A stretch of DNA of 64,000 bases from Bos javanicus (lineage: Eukaryota > Chordata > Mammalia > Artiodactyla > Bovidae): positions 76,192,501 through 76,256,500 of the forward strand of contig NC_083869.1 of NCBI RefSeq assembly GCF_032452875.1. Direction: 5' to 3'. Under the pieces are notes generated by a model. The model did not search any database. It was not told the origin of the DNA and saw nothing but the letters and a program-made list of their open reading frames with translations. Positions 1-10,405 of this stretch are shown piece after piece. A program made the position numbers and the translations under genes. The number at the start of each line of letters is the position of its first letter. Position 1 is the stretch's first letter.

Positions 1-1795
1 CTACTATGGTAGAGGAATTGGTTAAAATTGCTTTTGCTGTCTTGAAAGCCTGACAGAAACTCTGACACCTAGAATGTGCCCTGTTAAAGTCTGTTGATTG
101 AACAAATGAACAGTTACCTCTGCCGTTTGCAGTGGAGGAATCTCTGCAAAACGATAAAGATACAAATGAAAGCAATTCACAGTGAAGAGAAAAGAGGACC
201 CAGGATTCCTGGATCCCAAGCAAAAGGTCTCCTGCATGTAACTGATCATACACATTAGGCGCTTTATACAAATTAATGGATTGTCTTTTAACCCAAAGTA
301 CATGCTTGGCTTCTTGAACTTAGGGTCTATGTCCTTGACTTAATTCTGTCCTCCCATGGCAACGAGCACAACCATGTGTATTCAGCAGATAATCAAAAGG
401 CAAGTAGCACTGCATTATGGTGGAGATGGATGTCAGGACAGAGAAGGTTTGACCTTCCTTTCATGATTCATTTCAGAGAGCCATGTTTCTTGGTCTGCGC
501 ATTTTAGAGTAATTTATCTTTTAGGATTTCACTGTGGAAAATGGGATAGGGTCAGAGTCAAGAGTAATATTATAGTATTTATTTGTGTTGTTTGCTAAGT
601 GAAATTATAGGTAACAAGGTAAGAAAACAAATGAAGCTAAAAGCATGAATTGACACTTCTAAGCCTCATTGTAGGCACTACACAAAATGCCTGCTTTATG
701 CCTTTTAAACAAAGTGGGCCATTAAGTGCGTAATGCTAAGAGGAATTTTATCTCACCTATAAATACAGTGAATCCCTTAAGCTCCAAATCCCCATATACA
801 GACAATTTACTCTGGTAATCAAGGCAATGCTCACAATTTAACTTCAGTTACCATCTGTAACTCTATTGGTATTTTAATAATAATGAATAAAAATATACAT
901 TGGCAAACAAAAACGTTACTTAAAGTAGAACCAGCTTAAAGAGTCAATGATAATTTCTCAGAAGCTGTGTAAATATCATATTTATTCAGAATTCTCTTCT
1001 GTGTCTTTACCTTTTAATTAATGTCAAAGAAGACCTTTAATATTTACTCACGCATGTATATTGAGGGGAAAACTATCCCTACTTATTCCAAAAAAAATGC
1101 TTCCCATGAATATTCCTACAAATATTAATAAGGAAACAGATACATTTCTTTCACTTATTCTCCCTTTGTGGACTTTCCTCCCCTCTTTTGGTGGAGTGTC
1201 AAAGAAGTAAAGAAGGCAAGAATAAATGAGAAGGAATGCAAATTCTTATGAAAATTATGCACTATTTTTCAAAGTTTTTCTGTTATCCAGGAAATGAAAC
1301 TATACCCTTCCTTTAGCAGAAAATAAATCATTTGTTAAAACAAATCCTATGAAGAATGATATAACTAATGGTTACCAGACTTATGCACAGGTGGCATAAT
1401 TCTGACCTAGTGGTCACCATCTGGGGTTGAGCAAACTTGAATTTCTACCCGGGCCAGTCCATTAATTAACTGACCAGTCCTAAGCAGGCCTGTCATCTCC
1501 TACACCCTGAGGTCTTCGTTTGTAATTGAAGGGATTGAATTCCTTATTTCAGAGGTTCCTTCTGGTTTAAACACCATCTCAGTCTGTGAGTATAGGGCTA
1601 CATCATTTGCAAATAGGACTAGGAGCATCCAACATCCATTGATTGGAAGAGCTGGATGTTATAATACGAATGGTCACATTTATACTTATGGATTTTTATC
1701 TGCCTAGGCTTGAGATGCATTTCGAGGTGGCCTTTATGGTATAAAAGGAAACAAGACAACCATAAAATTATCTGTTGAAGAAAAATGGAGAATAG

Positions 1796-2030
1796 AAATG
1801 TGAATTGTTGGTGTTCCGTTGCTAAACTGTGTCCGACTCTTTTGTGACTCCATGGACTGATGCCCTTCAGGCTCCTCTGTTCATTGGTTTTCCCAGGCAA
1901 GAATCCTGGAGTGGGTTGTCATTTCCTTCTTCAAGGGATCTTCCTGACTCAGGGGTTGAACCCATGTCTCATGCATTGACGAGCAGATTTTTTACGGCTG
2001 AACCACCAGAGAGGCTCCAAAAATGTGAAT
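1796..2030 (-). repeat. Bov-tA SINE with target-site duplication
   Basis: The body at 1806-2020 is the reverse complement of a tRNA-headed Bov-tA SINE. It has the BovB-derived half first (gtccgactcttttgtgactcc) and the tRNA-like head last (aaccaccagagaggc). The 10-base sequence aaatgtgaat flanks it at 1796-1805 and 2021-2030, which marks one retroposition event. It has several substitutions, so it is not among the youngest copies. Confidence 0.9.
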
Positions 2031-3130
2031 AGAAGTTTGCATTTTAACTAGGGTTTTAATTTCCCCTGATTTTTGCAGCACATCTTTGAATGGTCTTTTT
2101 CAGGGAATATTTTGAAAATATTCTACTATGCCAATGGATCTGTGAAGCACGGTTCATTTCTAGAAAACTAGTCATGGTGTCTCTCAGTTTCCATGTTCCA
2201 CAGGAAATCTGACTTTTAGTCCCGCCTTATGTTTTTCCTACATTTCAAACATCTCTCTCCCTCCTCAAATTTCTTCACCCTTTCCTCTCTCTTCCTGTAA
2301 ATACAGATAAACATCCACCACACTTTCGGAAGTACTGACTGATGGATTTAGCATGCAAACACACTGTCAGAAGGCTGAGACATGAGTGGTGCCTAAAATT
2401 CAACAACATGGGCCTGCTTATTTAAAGCCTGAAGGGATGATGAAACAGATGGTGCTTTGTGTCTTTCCTTCCCTGCCATGTGTTTACTGCGATCGGCCTA
2501 GTCTCAGGAAGGCTGCCAATCCGCAGAAGGGAAGGACTGCCTGGTGAAATGCTGTTTTCAACCCTTCTCTCCCTTCCACTTCCTTTCCTTCTTCTCATCA
2601 GGTTGACCACAAACCTTTAGTGCAAAGAGCTTTTGGTGACATCAATTCTTGTGCAGGTTTTCTAACATAGACATGAGATTCTCAGGAATAAAATTGCTGA
2701 AAATGGTTGCTCTGGATTGCAAGCAGATATTACACACAATTAATATACTGTTTCCTGGGCGCATTCTGTGCTTTATCTTTTAAAGGGAACTTTGTCCATC
2801 TCTTCTCATTCCATCTGTGAAGTGATTCTGTGGCTAGATGTGGCAGAGATAAGTCGATTTTGTGGGCTCATTGAATTGGAATATGTTTTCTGGAGTCACC
2901 AAGGCAAGAGAATAAATCCGTCTAGAATGGGAAGCTTGCAACCTTAGTCATCCTAACACTGTCAACGATACCAAGTGGTCCCAAAGGCGGAATTTTTAAA
3001 AAATTAATTACAGTTCACTCTTGAAGAATATGGGCTGAGGGCTGAGTACCCGAAACACACTGGGAAAATCAGATTCCACATCTGTATTTTCAACCAACCA
3101 TAGATTTTTAGCACTGTACTTCATATTTAT

Positions 3131-4395
3131 TAAAAAAAAAAAAAAAAAAAAACTCTAATAATCTATGCCAAAGCCTTTGACTGTGTGGATCACAATAAAC
3201 TGTGGAAAATTCTGAAAGAGATGGGAATACCAGACTACCTGACCTGCCTCTTGAGAAACCTGTATGCAGGTCAGGAAGCAACAATTAGAACTGGACATGT
3301 AACAACAGACTGGTTCCAAATAGGAAAAGGAGTTCGTCAAGGCTGTATATTGTCACCCTGTTTATTTAACTTATATGCAGAGTACATCATGAGAAACGCT
3401 GGACTGGAAGAAGCACAAGCTGGAATCAAGATTGCCGGGAGAAATATCAATAACCTCAGATATGCAGATGACACCACCCTTATGGCAGAAAGTGAAGAAG
3501 AACTCAAAGGCCTCTTGAGGAAAGTGAAAGTGGAGAGTGAAAAAGTTGGCTTAAAGCTCAACATTCAGAAAACGAAGATCATGGCATCCGGTCCCACCAC
3601 TTCATGGGAAAGAGATGGGGAAACAGTGGAAACAGTGTCAGACTTTATTTTGGGGGGCTCAAAATCACTACAGATGGTGACTGCAGCCATGAAATTAAAA
3701 GACACTTACTCCTTGGAAGGAAAGTTATGACCAACCTAGATAGCATATTCAAAAGCAGAGACATTACTTTGCCAACAAAGGTCAGTCTAGTCAAGGCTGT
3801 GGTTTTTCCTGTGGTCATGTATGGATGTGAGAGTTGGACTGTGAAGAAGGCTGAGTGCCAAAGAATTGATGCTTTTGAACTGTGGTGTTGGAGAAGACTC
3901 TTGAGAGTCCCTTGGACTGCAAGGAGATCCAACCAGTCCATTGTGAAGGAGATCAGCCCTGGGATTTCTTTGGAAGGAATGATGCTAAAGCTGCAACTCC
4001 AGTACTTTGGCCACCTCATGGGAAGAGTTGACTCATTGGAAAAGACTCTGATGCTGGGAGGGATTGGGGGAAGGAGGAGAAGATGGCTAGATGGCATCAC
4101 TGAGTCGATGGAGGTGAGTCTGAGTGAACTGCAGGAGTTGGTGATGGACAGGGAAGCCTGGTGTGCTGGGATTCATGGGGTCGCAAAGAGTAGGACATGA
4201 CTGAGCAACTGATCTGATCTGATCTGAATAATCTAAATGGGAAAAGAATTTGGAAAATGGTACATGTGTATGTATAACTGACTCACTTTGGTGTAAGCCT
4301 GAAATTAGAACAACATTGTGAGTCAGATACACTCCAATAAAAAATAATTATTTTTTTAGAAAATATATATTAAATTTTAAAACTCAAAAAAAAAA
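3131..4395 (+). mobile_element. Old L1 3' tail, interrupted by BovB
   Basis: Bases 3131-3156 and 4227-4395 join into one degraded L1 3' end. It contains the artiodactyl L1 tail phrase with tgtataactgactcacttt followed by gaaattagaacaacattgtg, and ends in an A-rich stretch near 4385-4395. A BovB copy sits inside it at 3166-4226. No coding potential is left. Confidence 0.6.
3157..4235 (+). mobile_element. BovB LINE, 5' truncated, sense, with TSD
   Basis: The body at 3166-4226 carries the 3' part of the BovB (RTE clade) reverse transcriptase and ends in the simple 3' repeat (gatct)n typical of BovB. The 9-base duplication aataatcta flanks it at 3157-3165 and 4227-4235. Two overlapping frames cover it (3185-3730 and 3604-4200). 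The frame breaks near 3660, where one C is missing relative to the copy at 4405-5768 (ggggctcaaaatc versus ggggctccaaaatc). The catalytic YADD box of the reverse transcriptase is still readable in the first frame. It is dead. Confidence 0.9.
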
Positions 4396-4404
4396 TAAAA
4401 ATGT

Positions 4405-5768
4405 ATCAGATCAGTCGCTCAGTCATGTCCGACTCTTTGCAACCCCATGAATCGCAGCACACCAGGCCTCCCTGTCCATCAACAACTCCCGGAGTTCACT
4501 GAGACTCACGCCCATCGAGTCAGTGATGTCATCCAGCCATCTCATCCTCTGTTGTCCCCTTCTCCTCCTGCCCCCAATCCCTCCCAGCATCAGAGTCTTT
4601 TCCAATGAGTCAACTCTTCCCATGAGGTGGCCAAAGTACTGGAGTTGCAGCTTTAGCATCATTCCTTCCAAAGAAATCCCAGGGCTGATCTCCTTCAGAT
4701 CCAATCCCAGGGTTGGATCTCCTTGCAGTCCAAGGGACTCTCAAGAGTCTTCTCCAACACCACAGTTTAAAAGCATCAATTCTTTGGTGCTCAGCCTTCT
4801 TCACAGTCCAATTCTCACATCCATACATGACCACAGGAAAAACCATAGCCTTGACTAGACCAACCTTTGTTGGCAAAGTAATGTCTCTGCTTTTGAATAT
4901 GCTATCTAGGTTGGTCATAACTTTCCTTCCAAGGAGTAAGCATCTTTTAATTTCATGGCTGCAGTCACCATCTGTAGTGATTTTGGAGCCCCCCAAAATA
5001 AAGTCTGACACTGTTTCCACTGTTTCCCCATCTCTTTCCCATGAAGTGGTGGGACTGGATGCCACGATATTCGTTTTCTGAATGTTGAGCTTTAAGCCAA
5101 CTTTTTCACTCTCCACTTTCACTTTCCTCAAGAGGCCTTTGAGTTCTTCTTCACTTTCTGCCATAAGGGTGGTGTCATCTGCATATCTGAGGTTATTGAT
5201 ATTTCTCCCGGCAATCTTGATTCCAGCTTGTGCTTCTTCCAGTCCAGCGTTTCTCATGATGTACTCTGCATATAAGTTAAATAAACAGGGTGACAATATA
5301 CAGCCTTGACGAACTCCTTTTCCTATTTGGAACCAGTCTGTTGTTACATGTCCAGTTCTAACTGTTGCTTCCTGACCTGCATACAAATTTCTCAAGAGGC
5401 AGATCAGGTAGTCTGGTATTCCCATCTCTTTCAGAATTTTCCACAGTTTATTGTGATCCACACAGTCAAAGACTTTGACAGTCAATAAAGCAGAAATAGA
5501 TGTTTTTCTGGAACTCTCTTGCTTTTTCCATGATCCAGCGGATGTTGGCGATTGGATATCTGGTTCCTCTGCCTTTTCTAAAACCAGCTTGAACATCAGG
5601 AAGTTCACAGTTCACATATTGCTGAAGCCTGGCTTGGAGAATTTTGAGCATTACTTTACTAGCGTGTGAGATGAGTGCAATTGTGTGGTAGTTTGAGCAT
5701 TCTTTGGCATTGCCTTTCTTTGGGATTGGAATGAAAACTGACCTTTTCCAGTCCTGTGGCCACTGCTA
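4405..5768 (-). mobile_element. BovB LINE, 5' truncated, antisense
   Basis: This is the reverse complement of the BovB 3' region. Its 3' end is at 4405 and it is truncated at about 5768. An uninterrupted frame of 332 residues (5608-4610) covers the reverse transcriptase palm, including the YADD box, the GVRQGCILSPCLF motif and the LYAEYIM stretch. The frame is lost near 4700, where a 28-base direct duplication around aatcccaggg shifts it; the C-terminal part continues in another frame at 4704-4423. Together with the sense copy at 3166-4226 it forms a long inverted repeat. Confidence 0.88.
4610..5608 (-). pseudogene. BovB reverse transcriptase fragment
   Basis: This 332-residue frame is the longest in the window. 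It encodes the central part of the BovB (RTE-type) ORF2 protein, which in an intact element nicks DNA and copies its own RNA into the chromosome. Visible features are the RT block GVRQGCILSPCLF, the catalytic YADD within NLRYADDTTLM, and the C-terminal WTVKKAE and WCWRRLLRVPW stretches. The N-terminal endonuclease is absent (5' truncation). The last 30 or so residues are out of frame because of the duplication near 4700. It is a relic and not a host gene. Its identity is certain at clade level, but I cannot tell whether it is ever transcribed other than as intron RNA. Confidence 0.85.
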
Positions 5769-5887
5769 ACTTCTCTCTAAAAAAATTCTGGTATAAGTGG
5801 ACCCATACTATTCAAACCCATGTTATTTAAGTGTCAACTGTGCTGTCCTCATTTATGCTGTATTGTTTTTCCTGTTTGTGTTTGTGT

Positions 5888-6095
5888 GTGCTAGTCATTC
5901 AGTTGTGTCTGACTCTTTGAGACCCCATGGACTGTAGTCCATCACCAATCTCCTTTGTTAATAGAATTGTCCAAGCAAGAATATTAGAGTGGGTTGCCAT
6001 TCCCTTCTCCAGGGGATCTTCCTGACCTAGGAATTGAACCCTGGACTCGTGCATTGCAGGCAGATTCTTTACCATCTGAGCCACCAAGGAAACCC
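5888..6095 (-). repeat. Bov-tA SINE
   Basis: This antisense tRNA-headed SINE runs from gtcattcagttgtgtctgac to the tRNA-like head gagccaccaaggaaaccc. I find no exact flanking duplication; tcctgtt-like sequence on both sides is only an imperfect match. Confidence 0.85.
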
Positions 6096-6376
6096 TTCCC
6101 CTGTTCAGGACAGGTCTAAAAATAATGCACACTGCTGGATTGAAAATGCTTATATAAATTCTTAATTCCTAATGACAAAGGGTAATTTGATTACCAATTT
6201 AAGTCTTGGTCTATTCTCAGTTTAGTTGAGTTGTCAAGTCTGTTCATTTGATATAAAGAAGAAAAAGGGAAGTACTTATTGGCCTGAGAGGAAAAGTCTT
6301 TCTTCCTTTCTGATTGGAAACTTTCTGATTCTTATCACTTTCAGAGATAGGAGAGCAATAGCTCAGTCTCCTTTTC

Positions 6377-6697
6377 TAAAAGCCACTGCAAAAGAGACAC
6401 TGATGTATAGAACAGTCTTATAGACTCTGTGGGAGAGGGAGAGGGTGGGAAGATTTGGGAGAATGACATTGAAACATGTAAAATATCATGTAAGAAACGA
6501 GCTACCAGTCCAGGTTCGATGCACAATACTGGATGCTTGGGGCTAGTGCACTGGGAGGACCCAGAGGGATGGTATGGGGAGGGAGGAGGGAGGAGGGTTC
6601 AGGATGGGGAACACATGTATACCTGTGGCGGATTCATTTTGATATTTGGCAAAACTAATACAATTATGTAAAGTTTAAAAAAATAAAAGCCACTGCA
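6377..6697 (+). mobile_element. Short 5'-truncated L1 3' end with exact TSD
   Basis: The body at 6391-6683 starts inside the bovine L1 3' untranslated region and ends with the L1 phrase ggcaaaactaatacaattat and an A-rich tail. The 14-base sequence taaaagccactgca flanks it at 6377-6390 and 6684-6697 without mismatch. The target starts at CT/AAAAG, close to the preferred L1 endonuclease site. The perfect duplication suggests a fairly recent insertion. Confidence 0.92.
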
Positions 6698-7374
6698 ATG
6701 TCCTGGGTCCATGAAAAAAGATGTCCTGATGAATCTCTTCTGGACCTTTCTATTAGCACAGATTGTTTCCAATGGGTTTACCAATTCCCAAAGTGGAAAC
6801 ATTGACCCCCACAAATGGAGATACAAGGAAGGTGCATTTCAGAAAAGGAACTGGGCCATGGAGAAATAGTCTGGTGTCAGGAGGCCAGTGGGCATGAATG
6901 CTTCTCCCAAGACCTGGTGGAAAAGGGCACTCACTGCACAGAGGTAGAGGAGATAAGAAAGACTACTCACCTGGATGTCTGAGCCATTAGGTACCCGTGA
7001 AACTGACTTGGGTGTAATGATGAAATTCTCCTCAACTGTCTCATCCATTTATTGAATTTGATTATGTCCTCATATTTCTAAGTGGTCTCTGAACTTCTTG
7101 AAGTCTGAGATTCAGTTTTACTCAAATGTATCTCCAATGCCTATTTAAGGTCAAGCATAATGTGGGACCCTATAAATATTTATTGGGCTGAATTACATTG
7201 AAATGATTAGATCACTTCAGTTTAGATTAGATCAATTCACTTAGGGAAAAAGTGGGATTAGGAAGCACAATACTAAAAAATGTCATCAGTGACACATGAA
7301 AAAAAAAACCCATAAAAGATCTAATAAAAATGTTAGCAGTACCAGCAAAATCCTACTGTATAATAAACTATAAT

Positions 7375-7485
7375 GAAAAATAATATAAAAAATAACATAT
7401 ATGTATACATATAACTGAATCACTTTGCTGTATACCAGGAATTAACACAACATTGTAAATCCACTATCCATCAATTTAAAAATGT
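7375..7485 (+). mobile_element. Old L1 3' tail fragment
   Basis: This contains the tail phrase acataactgaatcactttgc-type sequence followed by aacacaacattgtaaatcc and an A-rich end. It is a short relic of the same L1 group whose tails recur at 4236, 28005, 40090 and 58610. Confidence 0.6.
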
Positions 7486-7546
7486 TGAAAAAAATGGTAA
7501 CAGTGTTTTGCACATGTTATATGTTTAAGAAATGCATAAATGCTAG

Positions 7547-7923
7547 AATAAAAAGTTGTTGTTCAGTTGCCAAGTCATGTCTGACTGTTTGTGACCACAT
7601 GGAATGCAGCACACCAAGCTTCCCTGTCCTTCACTTTTTTCCAAAGTTTGCTCAAACTCATGTCCATTGAGTCAATGACACTATCCAACCATCTCAGATT
7701 CTGTCACCCCCTTTTCCTTATGCCCTCTATCCTTCCCAGCATCAGAGTCTCATGGACTAGACTCTCCAGGCTCCCCGTCCATGGAATTCTCCAGGCAAGA
7801 ATACTAGAATGTGTAGCCATTCTCTTTTCCAGGGGACATTCTCAACCCAGGCATCGCACCCAGATCTCCTGCATTGCAGGCAGATTCTTTACTGTCTGAG
7901 CCACCAGGGAAGCCCTAATAAAT
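7547..7923 (-). mobile_element. Chimeric element: Bov-tA head joined to BovB 3' tail
   Basis: Read on the minus strand, 7915-7751 is a tRNA-headed Bov-tA SINE. It switches at about 7750 directly into a BovB 3' end, which runs to 7555 and finishes in actgaacaacaac. No filler lies at the junction. The short sequence aataaa occurs on both sides (7547-7552 and 7918-7923) and could be a target-site duplication of a single insertion. A SINE inserted into a BovB relic followed by deletion is the alternative. Confidence 0.65.
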
Positions 7924-7947
7924 ATGGCTCTTGGCCGTGGAAAGTTC

Positions 7948-8198
7948 TTCAGTTTGCTTCAGACTTCCCTGGTGGCTCAGATGGTAAAGCGTCTGCCTAC
8001 AATGCAGAGAGACCTGGGTTCGATCCCTGTGTCGGGAGGATCCTCTAGAGAAGGAACTGGCAACCCGCTCCAGTACTCTCGCCTGGAAAATCCCATGGAC
8101 GGAAGAGCCTGGTAGGCTACAGTCCATGGGGTTGCAAAGAGTCAGACACGACTGAGCGACTTCACTTTCCACCTTATCACCTTTCAGTTTGCTTCAGA
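7948..8198 (+). repeat. Bov-tA SINE with 16-base TSD
   Basis: The body at 7964-8182 starts cttccctggtggctcagatg (tRNA-like head with the B-box-like ggttcgatccc) and ends actgagcgacttcac. The sequence ttcagtttgcttcaga flanks it exactly at 7948-7963 and 8183-8198. The copy is little diverged. It is in opposite orientation to the SINE-like part ending at 7915. Confidence 0.93.
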
Positions 8199-8368
8199 AG
8201 TGGGTGTTAGAAGGGTTGTGAGTTATTTGGAAGGGTTATGTGTGTGTTAGCCACTCAGTCATGTCCAGATGGAGTGGAGGGATGTTATCTGAAATTAGAG
8301 GGTAGCTGTAGCCACTGTTGTGGGTAAGGTTCATAGCATAGCTGCAAAGAGAAATGCTTTGTGGAGTT

Positions 8369-8392
8369 TGTGTGTGTGTGTGTGTGTGTGTG
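8369..8392. repeat. (TG)n microsatellite
   Basis: There are about twelve uninterrupted TG dinucleotides, followed by an imperfect gcatgtgtatgg. A short Bov-type remnant (gccactcagtcatgtcc) lies at 8243-8264 just upstream. Confidence 0.95.
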
Positions 8393-9274
8393 CATGTGTA
8401 TGGTATATTCCTCTGGGGCTCAGGTTCAGTTGGGCTCAAGCTTTGGCATTCATTGGTTTCCTGATGATAAATCCAGCATAAGCAAATGGAATATTTCCAT
8501 TATGTTCAAATTGTTTTTAACATTCAATACAGTAGCAGATTCATGTTTCCCGACAAGTGTGTTGGAAGGGTGCATGCATCCCCCTCACCTGCATCTTAGC
8601 CTGCAGTAAGATGGCCCCTGAGTTCTGCTTTCTGTTTGCAGAATGACCGTAACTGCAGAGGTGCTTTTAGCTCTGATTTTAGTATTATTACTCTTCAGTT
8701 AGATTCTGGCTGTATTTTGTGTTTGTCAAATACCTCAAAATATTTTTCGTACATTTGTGTTTGGGAAAAACTTAAAATATAATTTGCCAGTTAATTTTTT
8801 TAACACATTGAACAAATAAAAATTTAATCCTTATGTTTCTCATTAATTTTCATGCAATTAGATGAAATACTGCTCTCTAAGAATTTGCTGGGTAAACAAG
8901 CATCCTCATAATCGTATGTACATTTCCTTTTAAAAATGTCATCTCACCTCTTCCTGAGAGCTTTTGATACCACGAAGTTGACCTTCAAATTGAATAACAT
9001 GTTTCAAACTTGTTTTGACTGAGGTATATCTAGATTTCATGGACTCATTTTGCAGTATTCTCTAAGATCAATTGTACAAAAAAGTGGTAAGAGTGTTGGT
9101 ACTGTTCTGTGGATTGATTGATTGATTCCTTCCTTTCTTCATTCCTTCCTTTACTCATTTATTTCATTCTTTGCATAAACCTTTATTGAAAGCCTATTAT
9201 ATGGCAGATTATTCGCTAAGATCCCACAAAGAATATGTTACCTGTTGGTGAATGCAAATAAATGAATGATTGCA

Positions 9275-9518
9275 AACTCTTTGTGTACTAAGTCACTTCA
9301 GTCATGTTCAACTCTTTGCCACGCCATGGACTGTAGCCCACCAGGCTCCTCTGTCCATGCAGAACCTCCAGGCAAGAATACTGGCATGGGTTACCATTTC
9401 CTCCTCCAGGGGATCTTTCTGACCCAGGAGTCAAACCCTATCTCTTACATCTCCTGCATTGGCAGGCAGGTTCTTTACCACTAGCACCATCTGGGAAGCA
9501 CCTAAAAACTAACTCTTT
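9275..9518 (-). repeat. Bov-tA SINE with TSD
   Basis: This antisense SINE body is at 9283-9510. It is flanked by aactcttt at 9275-9282 and 9511-9518. The tRNA-like head has extra bases (catctcctgcattggcaggc) and is diverged. Confidence 0.88.
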
Positions 9519-10004
9519 AGATGGCCAATATGCTGGTAAAGAGCAGAGTTCTGTACATGGGATTGAATAGTCAGGGCAATCAGAGGAGAATATCTACATT
9601 GTCAAGACCACATCTATGTCCATGGGCCCCATCTGAGCAGGATCAAAGAAGACTTAGAAAGACTATCTACCATATTTAGGGAAGACTGGAAGTGTAGCTA
9701 TTGAAGAAAATGTCAGATTCAAGATTGTAAAAGATTGAGGGCTATTCTCTATTATTTCATAGAATAGATATGAATTATTAAAATTAGTAACTCATTTTCC
9801 AAAGACTTTCATGCAACTGGGAGTGAGACATTCTAAATTATTGTGTCCCTCTAAATAAAACTATTACAAGAGTCTTTAGAAACTGAAGATGTGAGAGTAA
9901 ACAGTGTTCCCCATTTTAAATATTCTCCCCTTTATAAAAAAGCTCACTAGCCATAACTTGAGACTTTGCTCAAGTGGCTGATTAAAGAAATGAAGCAATA
10001 GTTG

Positions 10005-10220
10005 GATTTTCAGTTAGACAAATCTGGGCAAAAATTTTGGCCACACTATTTTCTAGATTTCCGACCTTGGACAAACTACGAAACATGTCTGAACTTGAGT
10101 TTCCCCAACTGTGAGAGATTTAACCTTAGTCTTTGCAAGGTTTTTGTGAGGAGGAGATAAAACACCACGTGGAAACAATGAGTACTAGCTTTGTTTAGAG
10201 CAGGTAGCTAATAAGTAGTG
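10005..10220 (+). repeat. MIR SINE remnant
   Basis: This is a sense MIR-like order of motifs: ccttggacaaactacgaaac, then gaacttgagtttccccaact, then a guanine-rich stretch and a degenerate tail. It is strongly diverged and ends about 80 bases before CNTNAP5 exon 2. Confidence 0.6.
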
Positions 10221-10300
10221 GTGGTTAATTCCTTGAGTCCTCTCTTAATGAAATACTTCTTGCTAATGAATTTTTTTCTCTCTCTCCTCTTTTGTTCTAG

Positions 10301-10405
10301 ACAACTGTGATGACCCATTAGCATCCTTGCTCTCTCCAATGGCTTTTTCCAGTTCCTCAGACCTCACTGGTACTCACAGCCCAGCTCAGCTCAACCGAAG
10401 AGTTG
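10301..10405 (+). CDS. CNTNAP5: CNTNAP5 exon 2 (start of discoidin domain)
   Basis: Contactin-associated protein-like 5 is a single-pass neuronal surface protein of the neurexin/CASPR family, with a discoidin domain, laminin-G and EGF-like repeats, and a fibrinogen-like segment. This exon supplies the first 35 or so residues of the discoidin domain. The frame starts with two bases completing a codon from exon 1, then reads NCDDPLASLLSPMAFSSSS followed by DLTGTHSPAQLNRRV. The Cys is the first cysteine of the domain's disulfide. A strong pyrimidine tract ending tttgttctag precedes it, and the donor gtgagt starts at 10406. The intron is phase 1 on both sides, so the 105-base exon is symmetrical. 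CNTNAP2 and CNTNAP4 as I recall them differ more at these positions, so CNTNAP5 is preferred; the paralogue call rests on recall. Confidence 0.9.

Larger units (their letters stand above)
3010..5837 (+). mobile_element. Tigger-like DNA transposon, split by later insertions
   Basis: The left end at 3010-3130 begins cagttcactcttgaagaata and the right end at about 5785-5837 finishes gttatttaagtgtcaactg. These are diverged inverted terminal repeats of the pogo/Tigger type (CAG...CTG, preceded by TA on the left). Everything between 3131 and about 5784 is later LINE sequence. The exact family is not assigned. The two ends are close to the same sequence in opposite orientation, which suggests a short non-autonomous element. 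Confidence 0.55.
1..10300 (+). other. CNTNAP5: CNTNAP5 intron 1, 3' part
   Basis: This is non-coding sequence upstream of exon 2, ending in a pyrimidine tract and an AG acceptor at 10299-10300. Exon 1, which should carry the signal peptide, is not in the window. I see no recognisable repeat or gene in 1-1795, 2031-3000, 6700-7370, 8400-9270 or 9520-10000, apart from a TG microsatellite; these look like ordinary AT-rich unique intron. Open frames here are short, lack matching splice signals and do not resemble known proteins. Confidence 0.8.

Noticed and set aside
7964..8040. tRNA-like sequence with B-box
   Set aside because: It is the head of a Bov-tA SINE and does not form a functional tRNA gene. 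The same applies to all other Bov-tA and CHR heads here.
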